Counted from the stretch's first letter, positions 27,858 through 41,824 are shown. The stretch: 64,000 bases of DNA from Rhodocyclus purpureus (GCF_016653115.1 NZ_NHRX01000016.1:29715-93714), one strand, 5' to 3'. The notes: generated by a model not told the origin, from the letters alone. Numbers and translations: made by a program.

Positions 27858-30227
27858 TCACTCCTCCCTGCGTGGCGCGATCACTTCGCGACCGCCGCGC
27901 GCATCCATCGCCGAGACCAGCCCGGCCTTCTCCATCGCCTCGATCAGCCGCGCTGAGCGGTTGTAGCCGATGCGCAGGTGGCGTTGCACCAGCGAGATCG
28001 ACGCGCGCTTGTTCTTGAGCACCACCTCGACAGCCTGGTCGTAGAGTGGGTCGGCCTCGGCATCGCTGCCATCGCCGTCCTCTCCACCCTCGCCGCCCTC
28101 CTCGTCGTCGGCAGTGCCGGTGAGGACACCATCGACGTAGTCGGGCGATCCGGTCGTCTTCAGGTAATCGACGATGCGGTGCACCTCGTCGTCGGCGACG
28201 AAGGCGCCGTGGACACGGGTCGGGTAGCCGGTTCCCGGCGCCATGTAGAGCATGTCGCCTTGGCCGAGCAGCGCCTCGGCGCCCATCTGGTCGAGGATTG
28301 TGCGCGAATCGATCTTCGACGAGACCTGGAAGGCGATGCGCGTCGGGATGTTGGCCTTGATCAGGCCGGTGATCACGTCGACCGACGGCCGCTGCGTCGC
28401 CAGGATCAGGTGGATGCCCGAGGCGCGCGCCTTCTGCGCCAGACGCGCGATCAGCTCCTCGACCTTCTTGCCGACGACCATCATCAGGTCGGCCAACTCG
28501 TCGATGACGACGACGATGTAGGGCATGGTCGACAGCGGCTCGGGCGTTTCCGGGGTGATCGACAGCGGGTTCGGCAGCTTCTCGCCGGCCTTCTCCGCCT
28601 CGCGGATGCGCTGGTTGAGGCCGGCGATGTTGCGCACGCCGACCGCCGACATCAGCTTGTAGCGCCGCTCCATCTCGGCGACGCACCACGACAGCGCGTT
28701 GGCCGCCTGCTTCATGTCGACGACCACCGGCGCCAGGAGGTGCGGGATGCCCTCGTAGATCGACAGTTCGAGCATCTTCGGGTCGATCAAGATCAGGCGC
28801 ACGTGATCGGGCTCTGACTTGTAGAGCAGCGAGAGGATCATCGCGTTGATGCCGACCGACTTGCCCGAGCCGGTTGTCCCGGCAACCAGCACGTGCGGCA
28901 TCTTGGCCAGATCGGCGACCACCGGCAGGCCGCCGATGTCCTGGCCGAGGGTGATCGTCAGTGGCGACGGGAATTCGAGGTAGGGCTTGCTCGACAGGAT
29001 TTCCGAGAGTCGCACCGTCTGCCGGCGCGGATTCGGCAGTTCGAGCGCCATGCACGACTTGCCGGGAACCGTCTCGACGACGCGGATCGACACCAGCGAC
29101 AGCGAGCGCGCGAGATCCTTGGCCAGATTGACGATCTGCGAACCCTTGACACCGACCGCCGGCTCGATCTCGTAGCGCGTGATCACCGGCCCCGGATAGG
29201 CAGCGAGTACCTTCACGGTGACGCCGAAGTCGGCCAGCTTGCGCTCGATCAGGCGTGCCGTGAATTCGAGGACGTCGGCGGCCGGACGCTCGGTCTGCGC
29301 GGGCGCCGGTTCGAGCAGGTTCAGCGGCGGCAGCGTGCCGCCGACCTCCGTCTCGGGGAACAGCGCCGGCTGCAGTTCGCGCTTGATGCGCTGGTCGACC
29401 TTGCTCGAACGCGGCATGGCAGCCGCCGAGGCGGCCGCCGCCGCCAGGACCGACGGCGCGGGCGGCGGCGCCGGCGCTGCATCGACCACCAGAACCGGCT
29501 CCTGTACCTCGCTGCGCTTCTTCTTGACCTCGACCACCGCCTCCCGCTGCCGCGCCGTCTGCCGGCCGATGCGCCGGTCGCGCCAGCGCTCGCCGGCGTT
29601 GCGCAGCGCGAGGACGCCGTCCTCGATCCAGCCGCCGACGCGCTCGGCGGCTGCGATCCAGGACATCCCGGTGAACACGCCCCAGCAGGCGAAGAAGACG
29701 GCGACGAGCAGCAGCGTCCCGCCGGTGAAGCCGAGATAACGGCCCGCTGCCGTCCCCGCCTCGAGGCCGAACATCCCGCCCGGCGCCAGCGGCAAGGTCG
29801 CGCCGAGCGAATGGAAGCGCAGCGATTCCAGCGCCGAACTGGAGACGAGCACGCCGGCAAAGCCGGCCAGCGCGATCAGCAAGGGCCGCCGGTCGCTGCT
29901 GCGGCTACCGTCGAGGCGCCGGTAGCCGCGCCCGACGAGTACGAAGAGCAGGACGATCAGCCACCATGCCGACAGGCCGAACAGGTAGAGCAGGAGGTCG
30001 GCGAGCCAGGCACCGGTGCGTCCGGCCGGATTGTGCACGACCGTGGCCGGCACTGCGTTCGACCAGCCCGGGTCTACGCGATCGTAGCCCCACAGCGCAA
30101 TCGCCAGGAAGGCTGCGAGCGCGACCGCCACCAGCCAGCGCGCCTCCCGCAGCACGCCGACGATCTTGTCGGGCAGCGGGGTGGGGGTCGCGCCCGTGCG
30201 CTTAGAGTTCCTTGAAGACAGAAGCAT
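27858..30227 (-). CDS. ftsK: DNA translocase FtsK
   Basis: Septal DNA pump (about 789 residues) that clears and aligns chromosome termini at division. Four N-terminal transmembrane helices (about 25-190), a short charged/Ala-Pro-rich linker (about 215-300), the RecA-like motor with Walker [12 protein letters not shown] (about 445-455) and Walker [10 protein letters not shown], then a C-terminal gamma winged-helix domain (about 725-785; [20 protein letters not shown]) for KOPS recognition. The linker is much shorter than in E. coli, as usual for many beta-proteobacteria. The start is not certain: 30227 gives a good N-terminus but a weak ribosome site; 30296 is an alternative. Confidence 0.94.
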   Translation of the reverse strand: MLLSSRNSKRTGATPTPLPDKIVGVLREARWLVAVALAAFLAIALWGYDRVDPGWSNAVPATVVHNPAGRTGAWLADLLLYLFGLSAWWLIVLLFVLVGRGYRRLDGSRSSDRRPLLIALAGFAGVLVSSSALESLRFHSLGATLPLAPGGMFGLEAGTAAGRYLGFTGGTLLLVAVFFACWGVFTGMSWIAAAERVGGWIEDGVLALRNAGERWRDRRIGRQTARQREAVVEVKKKRSEVQEPVLVVDAAPAPPPAPSVLAAAAASAAAMPRSSKVDQRIKRELQPALFPETEVGGTLPPLNLLEPAPAQTERPAADVLEFTARLIERKLADFGVTVKVLAAYPGPVITRYEIEPAVGVKGSQIVNLAKDLARSLSLVSIRVVETVPGKSCMALELPNPRRQTVRLSEILSSKPYLEFPSPLTITLGQDIGGLPVVADLAKMPHVLVAGTTGSGKSVGINAMILSLLYKSEPDHVRLILIDPKMLELSIYEGIPHLLAPVVVDMKQAANALSWCVAEMERRYKLMSAVGVRNIAGLNQRIREAEKAGEKLPNPLSITPETPEPLSTMPYIVVVIDELADLMMVVGKKVEELIARLAQKARASGIHLILATQRPSVDVITGLIKANIPTRIAFQVSSKIDSRTILDQMGAEALLGQGDMLYMAPGTGYPTRVHGAFVADDEVHRIVDYLKTTGSPDYVDGVLTGTADDEEGGEGGEDGDGSDAEADPLYDQAVEVVLKNKRASISLVQRHLRIGYNRSARLIEAMEKAGLVSAMDARGGREVIAPRREE

Positions 30228-30506
30228 CGGCAGAGGATCGGGTTCCGCGAAGGTGAGGCCACACGGCATGGACGTTCCGGCGACGGCGCCGTTCATCCAG
30301 TCCTGGCAGGAGAAGCCGGATTATAGCCCCGGCGCCGAAGCTGGCAGCGGCGCGCCAACTCAGCCACCCTGCTCCCGGACAAGACGAGGGAGAGCCGGCA
30401 GACCCGAATACTACGCGCCTGCCGCCGCCCCACGAAAACCATCCGGCATGGAGATCACCGCGTGGTCAGGCCGGCAGGCACGCAGCCCACCCGCTGCAAT
30501 CGCCCC

Positions 30507-31091
30507 TCAGCGCCCCGGATCGACGGCGCCGATCGGGTCGATGCGCTGGTAGCTGACCTCGACCACCTCGATCTCGCGCCAGCCGGCCGGGCTCATGAAG
30601 CGGACCCGGTCGCCCTCGCGCGACTTGATCAGCGCGCGCGCCAGCGGCGACACCCAGCTGATGCGCCCGTGCGCGAAATCCGTCTCGTCGACGCCGACGA
30701 TCTGGTAGCGCTGCTCGTCTCCCGCCTCGTCGGCGACGACCACCGTCGCGCCGAAAAAGACCTGGTCGGTCGCCTCGCGCGCGCAGGGATCGACGATCTC
30801 GGCGATGTCGAGGCGCTTGGTCAGGAAGCGGATGCGCCGGTCGATCTCGCGCAGCCGCTTCTTGCCGTAGAGGTAGTCGCCGTTTTCCGAGCGGTCGCCG
30901 TTCGATGCCGCCCAAGCGACGACCTCGACCACGTGCGGGCGCTCGAGGCGCAGCAGGTGATCGAGTTCGTCCTTGAGGCGGGCGTGCCCGCCCGGCGTGA
31001 TGTAGTTGCGCGTTCCCGGCGGCAAGGGCGTCGCCGCGGCTTCCCCGTCCTCATCCTCGTCGTCGCGTTCGCGCGTGAATGCCTTGCTCAT
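30507..31091 (-). CDS. greB: Transcription elongation factor GreB
   Basis: A 194-residue Gre factor that enters the RNA polymerase secondary channel and stimulates cleavage of backtracked RNA. The N-terminal coiled coil contains the tip residues (NGDRSENGDY) and the basic patch GKKRLREIDRRIRFL that distinguishes GreB from GreA. The FKBP-like C-terminal domain follows. An acidic extension (RDDEDEDGE) precedes the domain. ATG 31091 is preceded by GGGAGAG. The small gene upstream ends 25 bases before it. Confidence 0.93.
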   Translation of the reverse strand: MSKAFTRERDDEDEDGEAAATPLPPGTRNYITPGGHARLKDELDHLLRLERPHVVEVVAWAASNGDRSENGDYLYGKKRLREIDRRIRFLTKRLDIAEIVDPCAREATDQVFFGATVVVADEAGDEQRYQIVGVDETDFAHGRISWVSPLARALIKSREGDRVRFMSPAGWREIEVVEVSYQRIDPIGAVDPGR

Positions 31092-31116
31092 GCTCTCCCT
31101 TGACCCGAAGCGCCGC

Positions 31117-31437
31117 TTAATAACCGATGGTGAAGCCGGGCACGTCGACACGGATCATGTCGCGCCCGAGCGCCAGCGCCGCATTGCGTGCGAAGCACTC
31201 CGCCCAATCCTGGCCATCGGCAAAGCGCTGCTCGCCGCCGTAGCGCGCGACGTTCAGGATCTTGTCGATGATCAGCACCTTGCCCATCGGATTGCCCGGC
31301 TCGCACTCCAGATCGGCAAACTCGCGGTCGAACCAGCGCCTGGCCTCGTCCGCGTTTCCCTTGGCCAGACTGGCCGACGACATCTTGAACTCGTATTCCC
31401 GGTCTTTGCCGAAAGACACGATTAAGTGAGTCTGCAT
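31117..31437 (-). CDS. Conserved small protein of unknown function
   Basis: A 106-residue soluble protein with a mixed alpha/beta pattern and no signal or membrane segment (MQTHLIVSFGKDREYEF at the start, DVPGFTIGY at the end). I do not recognise a named family. ATG 31437 follows a strong ribosome site (GAGGAGGAG). A -10-like TAGAAT lies at complement 31481-31486, so a greB-proximal promoter may start here. It is 25 bases upstream of greB on the same strand, so probably cotranscribed. Confidence 0.65.
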   Translation of the reverse strand: MQTHLIVSFGKDREYEFKMSSASLAKGNADEARRWFDREFADLECEPGNPMGKVLIIDKILNVARYGGEQRFADGQDWAECFARNAALALGRDMIRVDVPGFTIGY

Positions 31438-31532
31438 CGCTCTCCTCCTCGGTGATCGCACCCATTCGGGTTGCCCGCATATTCTATTCGTTTTCGCCGA
31501 CCATCGGCCCCGGGCGGCGGACGCCGATCCGC

Positions 31533-31538
31533 TATAAT
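31533..31538 (+). promoter_or_regulatory. -10 box upstream of mfd
   Basis: A perfect TATAAT on the plus strand, 44 bases before the preferred mfd start codon. No good -35 lies at 16-18 bases. Transcription starting about 7 bases downstream would exclude the TTG at 31541 and supports the GTG at 31583. Confidence 0.5.
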
Positions 31539-31582
31539 CTTTGCCCGACTTTCGCTCGGCGCCCGCCGATCCCCTACTGCCC

Positions 31583-35143
<3,561 letters not shown>

Positions 35144-35146
35144 ATA

Positions 35147-35540
35147 GAAGAACGAACTGGATTGCCACGGCGCTGCGCGCCTCGCAACGACGGGATGGCG
35201 ACGCGTCATCGCGAGCCCACAGGGCGTGGCGATCCAGTACGTAGGGCTCATCTCCGGGCGCCCATGGATGGCCGGCAAGGGCGAGGAAACAGAAGAACGA
35301 ACTGGATTGCCGCGGCGCTGCGCGCCTCGCAATGACGGGATGGCGACGCGTCATCGCGAGCCCGAAGGGCGTGGCGATCCAGTGCGTAGGGCTCGTATCC
35401 GGGCGCGCATGGATGGCCGGCAAGGGCGAGGAAACAGAACAACGAACTGGATTGCCACGGCGCTACGCGCCTCGCAATGACGGCAGCGGATGGGCGCGTT
35501 GCATGCCCGGGGGCGGCATAACTCGCCATGACTGGCAATT
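35147..35540. repeat. Dispersed hairpin repeat cluster after mfd
   Basis: Three right arms (near 35150, 35300 and 35450) alternate with two left arms (near 35205 and 35350), joined by a spacer containing GGGCGCCCATGGATGGCCGG. The right end (CAGCGGATGGGCGCGTTGCA and then AACTCGCCATGACTGG, 35484-35536) is the same flank seen at 51388 in inverse orientation. It begins directly after the mfd stop, so the 3' end of the mfd transcript would fold into it. Confidence 0.88.
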
Positions 35541-35545
35541 CCAGA

Positions 35546-35686
35546 GAATCAAGGATAACGTCCCCGGAATTGTGGGGGAATGCTCTTGCGCTGTTTCACG
35601 CTAAACTAGCGGTCTTTGTTCAGCCGACTTCTTGACCAAGGGGACGATCCATTTAATTCAAGGAATCAAGCACACCGTCCCCGAGA
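35546..35686. repeat. REP-like GGGGACG palindrome halves upstream of aroG
   Basis: GGGGACG (35640-35646) and CGTCCCC (35676-35682) form an inverted pair. GAATCAAG with a following CGTCCCCG occurs twice in direct order (35546-35568 and 35664-35686). A related GGGGACG/CGTCCTC hairpin lies at 61167-61206. The right arm ends only 14 bases before the aroG start codon. The region also holds GTTTCACGCTA at 35593-35603. Confidence 0.5.
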
Positions 35687-35696
35687 TGATAAAACC

Positions 35697-36767
35697 ATGA
35701 CCACTGCCGATATCGACAACATCAACGTCGCGTCCTTCGACCCGATGCCGACGCCCCTGGAAATCATCGAGCGGCTGCCGCTCACCGTGGCCGCGGCCGA
35801 GTCGGTGCGGGCCGGACGCCAGGCGCTGCGTGCGATCCTCGACCGCCAGGACCCGCGCTTCTTCGTCGTCGTCGGCCCCTGCTCGATCCACGACCCGGTC
35901 GCCGGGATGGACTACGCGCGCCGGCTGAAGGCGCTGGCCGACGAGGTCGGCGACACGCTGCTGCTAGTCATGCGCGTCTATTTCGAGAAGCCGCGCACCA
36001 CCACCGGCTGGAAGGGCTTCATCAACGACCCGGACATGGACGACTCGTTCCGCATCGACCGCGGCATCGAGGAGGCGCGCCGTTTCCTGCTCGCCGTCGC
36101 CGAGCTCGGGCTGCCGGTCGGTACCGAAGCGCTCGACCCGATCTCGCCGCAGTACATCGGCGATCTGATCACCTGGACCGCGATCGGCGCGCGCACCACC
36201 GAATCGCAGACCCACCGCGAGCTCTCCTCGGGCCTGTCCACGCCGGTCGGCTTCAAGAACGGCACCAACGGCGACGTCGGCATCGCCGTCAATGCGATCG
36301 TCTCCGCCTCGCGCCCGCACAGCTTCCTCGGCATCAACGAACAGGGCCGCTCGTCGATCGTGCGCACGCGCGGCAACCGCTACGGCCACCTCGTCCTGCG
36401 CGGCGGCGACGGTCGCCCGAACTACGACACGGTCAGCGTGCAGATCGCCACCGAGGCGCTGGCCAAGGCCAAGTTGCCGGCGAACATCGTCGTCGATTGC
36501 TCGCACGCCAACAGCCACAAGAAACCCGAACTGCAGCCGAAGGTGCTCGCCGACGTCGTGAACCAGGTCCGCCTCGGCAACCAGTCGATCGTCGGCGCGA
36601 TGATCGAATCGAACCTCGTCGCCGGCAACCAGCCGATCCCCGACGACCCGGCCAAGCTGATCTACGGCTGCTCGGTCACCGACGCCTGCGTCGACTGGGA
36701 AACCACCGAAAAGGCGTTGCGCGAAGCCGCGGTCCTGCTGCGCGACGTGCTGCCCGCGCGCCTCTGA
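35697..36767 (+). CDS. aroG: 3-deoxy-7-phosphoheptulonate (DAHP) synthase
   Basis: Type I DAHP synthase (356 residues) joining phosphoenolpyruvate and erythrose 4-phosphate, the first step of aromatic amino acid synthesis. Family motifs: VVVGPCSIHDP, MRVYFEKPRTTTGWKG, IGARTTESQTHRELSSG, GFKNGTNG, VDCSHANSHK and YGCSVTDACV. These carry the PEP-binding Arg/Lys residues and the metal ligands (Cys, His, Glu, Asp). ATG 35697 has only a weak ribosome site. A REP-like hairpin lies just upstream. serB follows after 27 bases. Which aromatic amino acid inhibits it cannot be told from sequence alone. Confidence 0.95.
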   Translation: MTTADIDNINVASFDPMPTPLEIIERLPLTVAAAESVRAGRQALRAILDRQDPRFFVVVGPCSIHDPVAGMDYARRLKALADEVGDTLLLVMRVYFEKPRTTTGWKGFINDPDMDDSFRIDRGIEEARRFLLAVAELGLPVGTEALDPISPQYIGDLITWTAIGARTTESQTHRELSSGLSTPVGFKNGTNGDVGIAVNAIVSASRPHSFLGINEQGRSSIVRTRGNRYGHLVLRGGDGRPNYDTVSVQIATEALAKAKLPANIVVDCSHANSHKKPELQPKVLADVVNQVRLGNQSIVGAMIESNLVAGNQPIPDDPAKLIYGCSVTDACVDWETTEKALREAAVLLRDVLPARL

Positions 36768-36794
36768 ACAACCTCCATTTTCCGCTGACCCATC

Positions 36795-37643
36795 GTGAGC
36801 CGTGACCTGATCATCCTCGGCGGCGCCGTGCCGACCTTCCTCATCGACCGTGCCGCTGCCGCCACCGGCGCGGCCAGCATCGAACCGCGTCCGCCGCAGG
36901 CCGTGCGCCTGCGCGACGTCTGGCGCAACGCCGAATTCGACGCCGAGGTCGCCCCCCTGCTCCATCAGGAAAAGCTCGACTGGGCCTTCATCGACAGCGG
37001 GCGCAAGCTCGCCGACTACGGCCTGATCGTCTTCGACATGGACTCGACCTTGATCACCATCGAGTGCATCGACGAACTCGCCGACTTCGCCGGACGCAAG
37101 GCCGAAGTCTCGGCGATCACCGAAGCCGCGATGCGCGGCGAACTCGACTACCGCGAGAGCCTCGGCCAGCGCGTCGAAGTCCTCGCCGGGCTCGACGCGC
37201 GCGTCCTTGCCCGCGTCTATAGCGAGCGCCTGCAGTTGTCGCCGGGCGCCGGCGAACTGCTCGAGGCCGTGCGCGCCGCCGGCCTGCGCACCGCGATCCT
37301 CTCCGGCGGCTTCACCTACTTCACCGAGCGCCTGCGCATCGAACACGGCTTCGACTTCGCCACCTCGAACCGGCTCGAAATCGCCAACGGCAAGCTCACC
37401 GGCCGCGTCCTCGGCGAGGTCATCGACGCCGCCGCCAAGGCCGAGCACGTGCGCCGGCTGCGCGCCGAATTCGGCCTCGAGCGCGAGCAGGTGATCGCCA
37501 TCGGCGACGGCGCCAACGACATCCCGATGCTCGGCGAAGCCGGCCTCGCGGTCGCCTTCCGCGCCAAGCCCGCCACCCGCGCCAAGGCCGACGCCGCGAT
37601 CAACTTCGGCGGACTCGACCGGATCGCCGAAGTGCTCGGCTGA
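36795..37643 (+). CDS. serB: Phosphoserine phosphatase
   Basis: HAD-superfamily enzyme (282 residues) that hydrolyses phosphoserine, the last step of serine synthesis. Motif I is FDMDSTLI with the nucleophile Asp, motif II ILSGGFTYF, motif III around Lys in AAKAEHV, and motif IV IGDGANDIPML. An N-terminal extension of about 70 residues precedes the catalytic domain. The start is taken as GTG 36795, 27 bases after aroG; no ribosome site is obvious. Cotranscription with aroG is likely. Confidence 0.93.
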   Translation: MSRDLIILGGAVPTFLIDRAAAATGAASIEPRPPQAVRLRDVWRNAEFDAEVAPLLHQEKLDWAFIDSGRKLADYGLIVFDMDSTLITIECIDELADFAGRKAEVSAITEAAMRGELDYRESLGQRVEVLAGLDARVLARVYSERLQLSPGAGELLEAVRAAGLRTAILSGGFTYFTERLRIEHGFDFATSNRLEIANGKLTGRVLGEVIDAAAKAEHVRRLRAEFGLEREQVIAIGDGANDIPMLGEAGLAVAFRAKPATRAKADAAINFGGLDRIAEVLG

Positions 37644-37694
37644 AATTCCAGGAGTGAATGAAGAGGGCTGAAACCGCAACCGTCGCGAGCCTGC

Positions 37695-37880
37695 AATGCG
37701 TGGCGAACGATAGCGCGTCATCGCAAGCCCGCAGGGCGTGGCGATCCAGTGCGGGGGGCTGATATCGGGTCGGTCGTGGATAGCCGGAAAGAGCGAGGAA
37801 ACAGAAGAACGAACTGGATTGCCACGGCGCTACGCGCCTCGCAATGACGGCAGCGAATGGCTGCGTTTCATGCTCGGGGG
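37695..37880. repeat. Dispersed hairpin repeat after serB
   Basis: One left arm (near 37719-37750) and one right arm (near 37812-37850) with a short spacer, followed by the flank GCGTTTCATGCTCGGGGGTG (37863-37882). The remainder of the 310-base gap between serB and iscX holds a degenerate half arm and nothing else recognisable. It separates the convergent aroG-serB and isc transcripts, so the hairpin could act in transcript ending. Confidence 0.85.
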
Positions 37881-37953
37881 TGGTACGAATCTCCACGAGC
37901 GTCAGCGCGGCGTAAACCCGACTACACCGTCATTGCGTAGTAGCCCCCATTTC

Positions 37954-38145
37954 CTAGCGCTCGTCGATCCACCCCTGCTGGATCGCTTCGAGGATCTTCT
38001 CGCCGCAGTGCCGGCTGTCGTCGGTGAAGCCCGGCAGCGCGAGCACCAGGTTCATCAGGTCGACGAAGTTGATGGTCAGCGGATCGATGTCCGGGTGACG
38101 GTCGGCGAGTTCGACGGCGATGTCGTTGACGTCGGTCCACTTCAT
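37954..38145 (-). CDS. iscX: Fe-S cluster assembly protein IscX
   Basis: A 63-residue acidic IscX (YfhJ) protein, last gene of the isc operon. It matches the family along its whole length ([21 protein letters not shown] at the start, then LTINFVDLMNLV and EAIQQGWIDER at the end). IscX binds IscS and iron and modulates the rate of cluster building on IscU. Its start overlaps the fdx stop by four bases. Confidence 0.95.
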   Translation of the reverse strand: MKWTDVNDIAVELADRHPDIDPLTINFVDLMNLVLALPGFTDDSRHCGEKILEAIQQGWIDER

Positions 38146-38486
38146 GAGCGGTGCCCCTCCTTGGCCATGTTGATCGTGTAGCGCGGGATCTCGATCACCA
38201 GCGGCGTGTCGCCGACGGTCGCCTGGCAGGAGAGGCGCGAGTTCGGCTCCAGCCCCCAGGCCTTGTCGAGCAGGTCTTCCTCGAGTTCGTCGGCATCATT
38301 GAGCGAGGCGAAGCCTTCGCGCACGACCACGTGGCAGGTAGTGCAGGCGCAGGACATCTCGCAGGCGTGCTCGAGCGGGATGTCGTTGTCGAGCAGCGCC
38401 TGGCACAGCGAGGTGCCGGGCGCGGCTTCGATCAGCGCACCGTCGGGACAGAGCTCGACGTGCGGCAGGACGATGATCTGGGTCAT
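38142..38486 (-). CDS. fdx: ISC-type [2Fe-2S] ferredoxin
   Basis: Adrenodoxin-like ferredoxin of 114 residues that gives electrons to Fe-S assembly on IscU. The four ligand cysteines fall at the same positions as in E. coli Fdx: Cys42, Cys48, Cys51 ([12 protein letters not shown]) and Cys87 (LSCQ), with the extra Cys46. It overlaps hscA upstream and iscX downstream by four bases each, so the three are translationally coupled. Confidence 0.96.
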   Translation of the reverse strand: MTQIIVLPHVELCPDGALIEAAPGTSLCQALLDNDIPLEHACEMSCACTTCHVVVREGFASLNDADELEEDLLDKAWGLEPNSRLSCQATVGDTPLVIEIPRYTINMAKEGHRS

Positions 38487-40357
38487 TGGCTTTCCTCCCC
38501 GGCGATTTCGGCGACGCTGCGCCCGGCCAGGGCGCGGCGGATGTTCTTGTCCATGCGACGGGCGGCGAAGTCCTTGGTGTCGGCGTCGAGCGTGTCCATG
38601 GCGAGCGTGATGTGGCGGCGGTTCTCGCCGAGCGCGGCGGCCTGCAGCGCCACGATCGCCGCCTCGATGCGCGCGCGCTCGTCGTCGGCGAGCAGTTCGC
38701 CGTCGCTCTTCAGCGCCGACTGCACCGCCTCGATCAGCCGCTGCGCCTCGACCTGGATCTCCTTCAGCGCACGGCGCATCGCGTCGTCGCGCGAGTGTTC
38801 GAGCGAGTCCTTCAGCATGTGCGCGATCTCGTCATCGGAGAGGCCGTAGGACGGCTTGACGACGACGCTGGCCTCGACGCCCGCGGTCTGCTCGCGCGCC
38901 GACACCGACAGCAGGCCGTCGGCGTCGACCTGGAAGGTGACGCGGATGCGCGCGGCACCGGCGACCATCGGCGGGATGCCGCGCAGTTCGAAGCGCGCCA
39001 GCGAGCGGCAGTCGGTGACGAGTTCGCGCTCGCCCTGCACCACATGCACCGCCAGCGCGGTCTGACCGTCGCGGAAGGTGGTGAAGTCCTGCGCGCGCGC
39101 GATCGGGATGGTCGAGTTGCGCGGGATGATCTTCTCGACGAGGCCGCCCATCATCTCCAGGCCGAGCGAGAGCGGGATCACGTCGAGCAAGAGCCAGTCG
39201 TCGGCGCTGCGGTTGCCGGCGAGCAGGTTGGCCTGCTTGGCGGCGCCGAGCGCGACGACCTTGTCCGGGTCGAGGTTGTTGAGCGGTTCCTTCTTGAAGA
39301 ACTCGCCGACGGCACGCTGGATCTGCGGCATGCGCGTGGCGCCGCCGACCATGATCACGCCGTTCACGTCATCGACGCCGAGTTTGGCGTCGCGTAGCGC
39401 CTTCCTCACCGGCTGCATCGTCTTGGTGACCAGGGTGCGCGTGATCTCGGCGAAGATCTCGGTGGTCAGCGTCAGGTCGACGACTTCGCCGGAGGAGAGC
39501 CGCGCGGTGATCGGCGCGGCGCCGTGGAAGGTCAGGTATTCCTTGGCTTCGCGTGCGCGCGACAGGATGAAGCGCGCGTCCTGCGGCGACAGCGGCTTCA
39601 GCTTGGCGGCCTCGATGATCCAGCAGAAGATGCGCTGGTCGAAGTCGTCGCCGCCGAGCGCCGAGTCACCGCCGGTGGACAGGACCTCGAAGACGCCGCG
39701 CGAGAGCTTCAAGATCGAGATGTCGAAGGTGCCGCCGCCCAGGTCATAGACCGCATAGACACCTTCGGCGGCGTTGTCGAGGCCGTAGGCGATCGCCGCG
39801 GCGGTCGGCTCGTTGAGCAGGCGCAGCACGTTGAGACCGGCCAGCCGCGCCGCGTCCTTGGTCGCCTGCCGCTGCGCGTCGTCGAAGTAGGCGGGGACGG
39901 TGATCACCGCGCCGACCAGGTCGCCGCCGAGCGCGGCCTCGCCGCGCTCGCGCAGGGCGCGCAGGATGTCGGCGGAGACCTCGACCGGGCTCTTCGGGCC
40001 GGCCGCCGTGTGCAGGCGGACCATGCCGGGGGCGTCGTCGAACAGGTAGGGCATAGACTCGCGATGGGCGATGTCCTTCAAGCCGCGCCCCATGAAGCGC
40101 TTGACCGAGACGACGGTGTTCCTGGGGTCGCTCGTCTGGTGCGCCTGCGCTTCATAGCCGACTTCGCAGCCGTCGCCCGTATAGCGGACGACCGAGGGCA
40201 GGAGCGAGCGACCGAGTTCGTCGTTGAGGACGACCGCCATTCCCGAGCGCACGGTGGCGACGAGCGAGTTGGTCGTGCCGAGGTCGATGCCGACCGCCAG
40301 GCGGCGCTCGTGCGGCGCGTCGGACTGGCCGGGCTCGGCGATTTGGAGAAGAACCAT
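38483..40357 (-). CDS. hscA: Fe-S assembly chaperone HscA (Hsp70)
   Basis: Specialised Hsp70 (624 residues) that works with HscB to transfer clusters from IscU by binding its LPPVK motif. The ATPase domain starts with [13 protein letters not shown] and includes [20 protein letters not shown] and [11 protein letters not shown]. The substrate domain and helical lid follow. Compared with DnaK it has an N-terminal extension of about 20 residues and lacks a long Gly-rich tail, as expected for HscA. 28 bases separate it from hscB. Confidence 0.96.
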   Translation of the reverse strand: MVLLQIAEPGQSDAPHERRLAVGIDLGTTNSLVATVRSGMAVVLNDELGRSLLPSVVRYTGDGCEVGYEAQAHQTSDPRNTVVSVKRFMGRGLKDIAHRESMPYLFDDAPGMVRLHTAAGPKSPVEVSADILRALRERGEAALGGDLVGAVITVPAYFDDAQRQATKDAARLAGLNVLRLLNEPTAAAIAYGLDNAAEGVYAVYDLGGGTFDISILKLSRGVFEVLSTGGDSALGGDDFDQRIFCWIIEAAKLKPLSPQDARFILSRAREAKEYLTFHGAAPITARLSSGEVVDLTLTTEIFAEITRTLVTKTMQPVRKALRDAKLGVDDVNGVIMVGGATRMPQIQRAVGEFFKKEPLNNLDPDKVVALGAAKQANLLAGNRSADDWLLLDVIPLSLGLEMMGGLVEKIIPRNSTIPIARAQDFTTFRDGQTALAVHVVQGERELVTDCRSLARFELRGIPPMVAGAARIRVTFQVDADGLLSVSAREQTAGVEASVVVKPSYGLSDDEIAHMLKDSLEHSRDDAMRRALKEIQVEAQRLIEAVQSALKSDGELLADDERARIEAAIVALQAAALGENRRHITLAMDTLDADTKDFAARRMDKNIRRALAGRSVAEIAGEESQ

Positions 40358-40385
40358 GGAGCGGTTTCCGGTTAGTTGTTTTTTT

Positions 40386-40976
40386 TCAGTCGTCGAGCGC
40401 TTCTTCGGCGTCGCCGATGTCGGCGAGGAGTTTCTCCTCGAACATCAGGCGGCGGATGCGGTCCTCGGCGGCGCGCAACTCGGCGGCACGCGCCTCACCA
40501 GCGGCGCTCCCTGCGCGCTCGAGGACGGCGGCGAGTTCCTCGTAGTGCGCACGCAGGCGGCGGTCGAGATCGTCGCGCAGGCGGTCGAGCTGATCGAGGT
40601 CGCGCGCCTGCGCCGCGTCGGCGACCGCCTCGCGCAATTCCATCTGCGCGATCAGGAAGTCGGCCGGCAGGGCGGTATGGTCGTGCGCGAAGTCCTTGTC
40701 GCTGCCGAGCAGCCCGATCAGGTAGCGCGCCCGCGCGAGCGGTTGCTTCAGCGTCTGGTAGGCTTCATTGACCCGCGTCGCCAGTTCCAGCGAGCGCCGT
40801 CGTTCGGCGTCGCCGGCGCTGGCGAAGCGGTCGGGATGCACTTCGACCTGCAGTGCACGGAAGCGGCTGTCGAGTTCGCGGCCGTCGATGCGGAAGTCGC
40901 GCGCCAGTCCGAACAAGGCGAAATGATCGCGCGCGGGTTCCCAGGTGCCCGGCGCGCCGTCGGCAAGCCCGGCCAT
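40386..40976 (-). CDS. hscB: Fe-S assembly co-chaperone HscB (J protein)
   Basis: A 196-residue Hsc20. The N-terminal J domain (about 16-90) carries His47-Pro48-Asp49, which stimulates HscA ATPase. The C-terminal helical domain (about 105-190) binds IscU; it is Glu/Arg/Ala-rich. The start ATG shares one base with the iscA stop (TGATG). An alternative start 10 codons upstream would overlap iscA further and is less likely. Confidence 0.95.
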   Translation of the reverse strand: MAGLADGAPGTWEPARDHFALFGLARDFRIDGRELDSRFRALQVEVHPDRFASAGDAERRRSLELATRVNEAYQTLKQPLARARYLIGLLGSDKDFAHDHTALPADFLIAQMELREAVADAAQARDLDQLDRLRDDLDRRLRAHYEELAAVLERAGSAAGEARAAELRAAEDRIRRLMFEEKLLADIGDAEEALDD

Positions 40977-41299
40977 CAGACCTGGAAGCTCTCGCCGCAA
41001 CCGCAAGCGTCCTTGACGTTCGGGTTGTTGAACTTGAAGCCTTCGTTGAGGCCCTCGCGCACGAAGTCGAGTTCGGTGCCGTCGATGTAGGGCAGGCTCT
41101 TCGGATCGACGATGACGCGCACGCCGTGCGACTCGAAGAGGATGTCCTCGGCCTCGATCTCGTCGGCGAATTCGAGCTTGTAGGCCATTCCCGAGCAGCC
41201 GCTGGTGCGCACGCCGAGGCGCAGCCCGACGCCGCGCCCGCGTTTTTCGATGAACTTGGCCACGTGCGTGGCCGCCCTTTCGCTCAACGTTACCGCCAT
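40976..41299 (-). CDS. iscA: A-type Fe-S carrier IscA
   Basis: A-type carrier of 107 residues that receives clusters or iron and passes them to apo-targets. The three conserved cysteines are Cys35 (SGCSGMAY), Cys99 and Cys101 (ACGCGESF), identical in spacing to E. coli IscA. The gene follows iscU by 53 bases and is coupled to hscB. Confidence 0.96.
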   Translation of the reverse strand: MAVTLSERAATHVAKFIEKRGRGVGLRLGVRTSGCSGMAYKLEFADEIEAEDILFESHGVRVIVDPKSLPYIDGTELDFVREGLNEGFKFNNPNVKDACGCGESFQV

Positions 41300-41352
41300 T
41301 CCTTCATCTCCTTTGCTGAGTGTGCTTGCGCCGGACCTACTGGCGCCGGCCC

Positions 41353-41736
41353 TTATTCTGCCGACTTCTTGCGGTAGTCGGCCACTGCCGCCTTGATCGC
41401 GTCCTCGGCGAGGATCGAGCAGTGGATCTTAACCGGCGGCAGCGCCAGTTCTTCGGCGATCTGCGTGTTCTTGATCGCCAGCGCTTCGTCGAGCGACTTG
41501 CCCTTGACCCATTCGGTCACCAGCGACGACGAGGCGATCGCCGAGCCGCAACCGTAGGTCTTGAAGCGCGCATCCTCGATGATGCCATCCTTGCCGACCT
41601 TGATCTGCAGTTTCATCACGTCACCGCAAGCCGGCGCGCCGACCATGCCGGTGGCGACGCCCTCTTCTTCCTTGGCGAAGGAACCGACGTTGCGGGGGTT
41701 TTCGTAGTGGTCGAGGACCTTGACGCTGTATGCCAT
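41353..41736 (-). CDS. iscU: Fe-S cluster scaffold IscU
   Basis: Scaffold protein of 127 residues on which [2Fe-2S] and [4Fe-4S] clusters are built. Ligands are in their standard places: Cys37 and Asp39 (PACGDVM), Cys63 (YGCGSA), His105 and Cys106 (KIHCS). LPPVK at about 99-103 is the HscA recognition site. A GGAGACTC ribosome site precedes ATG 41736. Unusually, a 374-base gap with repeat elements lies between it and iscS. Confidence 0.97.
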   Translation of the reverse strand: MAYSVKVLDHYENPRNVGSFAKEEEGVATGMVGAPACGDVMKLQIKVGKDGIIEDARFKTYGCGSAIASSSLVTEWVKGKSLDEALAIKNTQIAEELALPPVKIHCSILAEDAIKAAVADYRKKSAE

Positions 41737-41824
41737 GTTGAGTCTCCTTGTTGATTCGGACAGCCCGTAGCTGCCAGCGGCTCCGCCGATTGACCAGCGC
41801 GCGCCGCCCTTGTTCCGGATTTTC

